Shown here piece after piece: positions 63,030 to 64,000 of a stretch of DNA of 64,000 bases (position 1 is its first letter; each line of letters begins with the position of its first letter). Below the pieces are notes generated by a model, which saw only the letters and a program-made list of their open reading frames with translations, did not search any database and had not been told where the DNA came from. The position numbers and the translations under genes are program-made. The DNA lies in assembly GCF_011397635.1 (NCBI RefSeq), contig NC_064753.1, positions 31,396,322 through 31,460,321 of the forward strand, given 5' to 3'. This DNA comes from Epinephelus fuscoguttatus. Its lineage: Eukaryota > Chordata > Actinopteri > Perciformes > Serranidae.

Positions 63030-64000
63030 CGATATCATATAAGATCAGTTTATTCAAGTTCACACATACAACACATACAGTATCACTAAATTAAAACAAT
63101 AAATAAATATGTGGTTAAATAAAAGCACAGAAGGTTTTAAGACAGGACATTAAAGTGTCTTGTATTCCCAAACCAGAAGCACAAGTTAGTTGTGCTGCAT
63201 AAATCATTCAAAGGGAGGACAGACTGAGTCACATAGAAGTCGGCATGTATGATAAAAAGTCATGACATGCACCTTCAGCATGTATTACGGTGACATAGAG
63301 GTGAAACGGAGAAAAAAAAATCAATCAATTAATAATCAGCTCCCATATGTGCAATTACATAAGAGCACCTTCCCACTCTTTTCAAAGTGAAAAGCCATGT
63401 TGGTGAGCAGTCGATGGTCGGCTGTCAGACACTGTGATGACTAGTCATGCTGACAGCATTTGGCTTTTGAACACTGGTTGATATTTTAATAAAAAATAAT
63501 TCATGCCAATAATAAATATCAGAAATGTTTTATTATTTAAGTGTAAAAACAAAAAAGATCCAGTATTTCCTCCCTTTTGTGAGTCTTTGAAATATCATTT
63601 TAATAATAATGGAACACTAAAATGCTCCAATAAAACCCAAATTAACTTGGGTAGCAAGAACAAAATAAATATGTATTTTCTTCACAGATTTTTTTTAAAG
63701 ACTTTTTAAAGGTATATCTGCACAGAAATTTAACAGTCCTAGCAGGACTTCTATTCCAGTACTATACTGAATTTAAAATAACTCAGACAGCTCATGATCG
63801 GTCTTGTGTCATATCGGTATTGACAGCATAAAATGAACATGTATCCACAGATGAACAAATGCTGTTTAAAATAAGCAACCAGAGATTTTCTTTACAAAAA
63901 TATTCAGCATCATGGACATGGGTGGATTATGAAACAGCGGGCCCCTGGGGCCAGGCATGTGGAAGGCCCCACTCCCTCTCCTTCATGGGAGGAGCAAGAC
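63030..64000. other. Right edge, no gene seen
   Basis: AT-rich, with no supportable coding exon, RNA gene or complete repeat. The last 60 bases become GC-richer (GGGCCCCTGGGGCC) and may begin a repeat cut by the window end. Confidence 0.4.

Overview
The window is teleost nuclear DNA, probably percomorph. The evidence is compact intron-bearing vertebrate genes, many microsatellites, and fish-type SINEs, LINEs and hAT-like miniature elements. I can model seven complete protein-coding genes by splicing exons against remembered vertebrate orthologues: BDNF (+, coding exon 6820-7629), LIN7C (+, 11420-15467), RPLP2 (+, 25556-26846), FTH1 (+, 33731-36052), MCEE (-, 38373-43330), MPHOSPH10 (+, 43420-49494) and IST1 (+, 51980-57115). 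Exon phases close for every gene and protein lengths match the families (269, 201, 113, 177, 173, 678 and 352 residues).

Layout. 1-11.4 kb is the BDNF locus: a probable exon IV-like 5' untranslated exon ending at 1387, a roughly 5.4 kb intron, one coding exon, and an AT-rich 3' region. 11.4-16.4 kb is LIN7C, BDNF's usual vertebrate neighbour. 16.4-24.2 kb is gene-free, with a possible non-autonomous transposon and a striking three-unit tandem array of hairpin-forming repeats. 24.2-26.9 kb is RPLP2. 26.9-32.1 kb is gene-free, with a hAT-like miniature element and diverged direct repeats. 32.1-36.4 kb is FTH1, with CRE, TATA-like box and a textbook iron-responsive element. 38.2-49.6 kb holds the head-to-head pair MCEE/MPHOSPH10, whose start codons are only 89 bp apart. 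51.2-58.9 kb is IST1. 58.9-64 kb is repeat-rich (LINE fragments, SINE, GATA-like repeats) without a supportable gene.

The genes do unrelated jobs: neurotrophic signalling, synaptic/junctional scaffolding, translation, iron storage, propionate catabolism, ribosome biogenesis and ESCRT-III regulation. They form no operon-like system. Apart from BDNF they are broadly expressed genes. Three promoters (RPLP2, FTH1, IST1) share a CRE plus ETS arrangement, and five loci carry clusters of a GCTAACGTTAGC-like motif in their first intron or promoter. I found no evidence for a new multi-gene system. The items most worth a second look are a GC-AG first intron in MPHOSPH10, the compact MCEE/MPHOSPH10 bidirectional promoter, the hairpin tandem array, two perfect inverted repeats near and in IST1, and two SINE insertions nested in older elements with visible target duplications.
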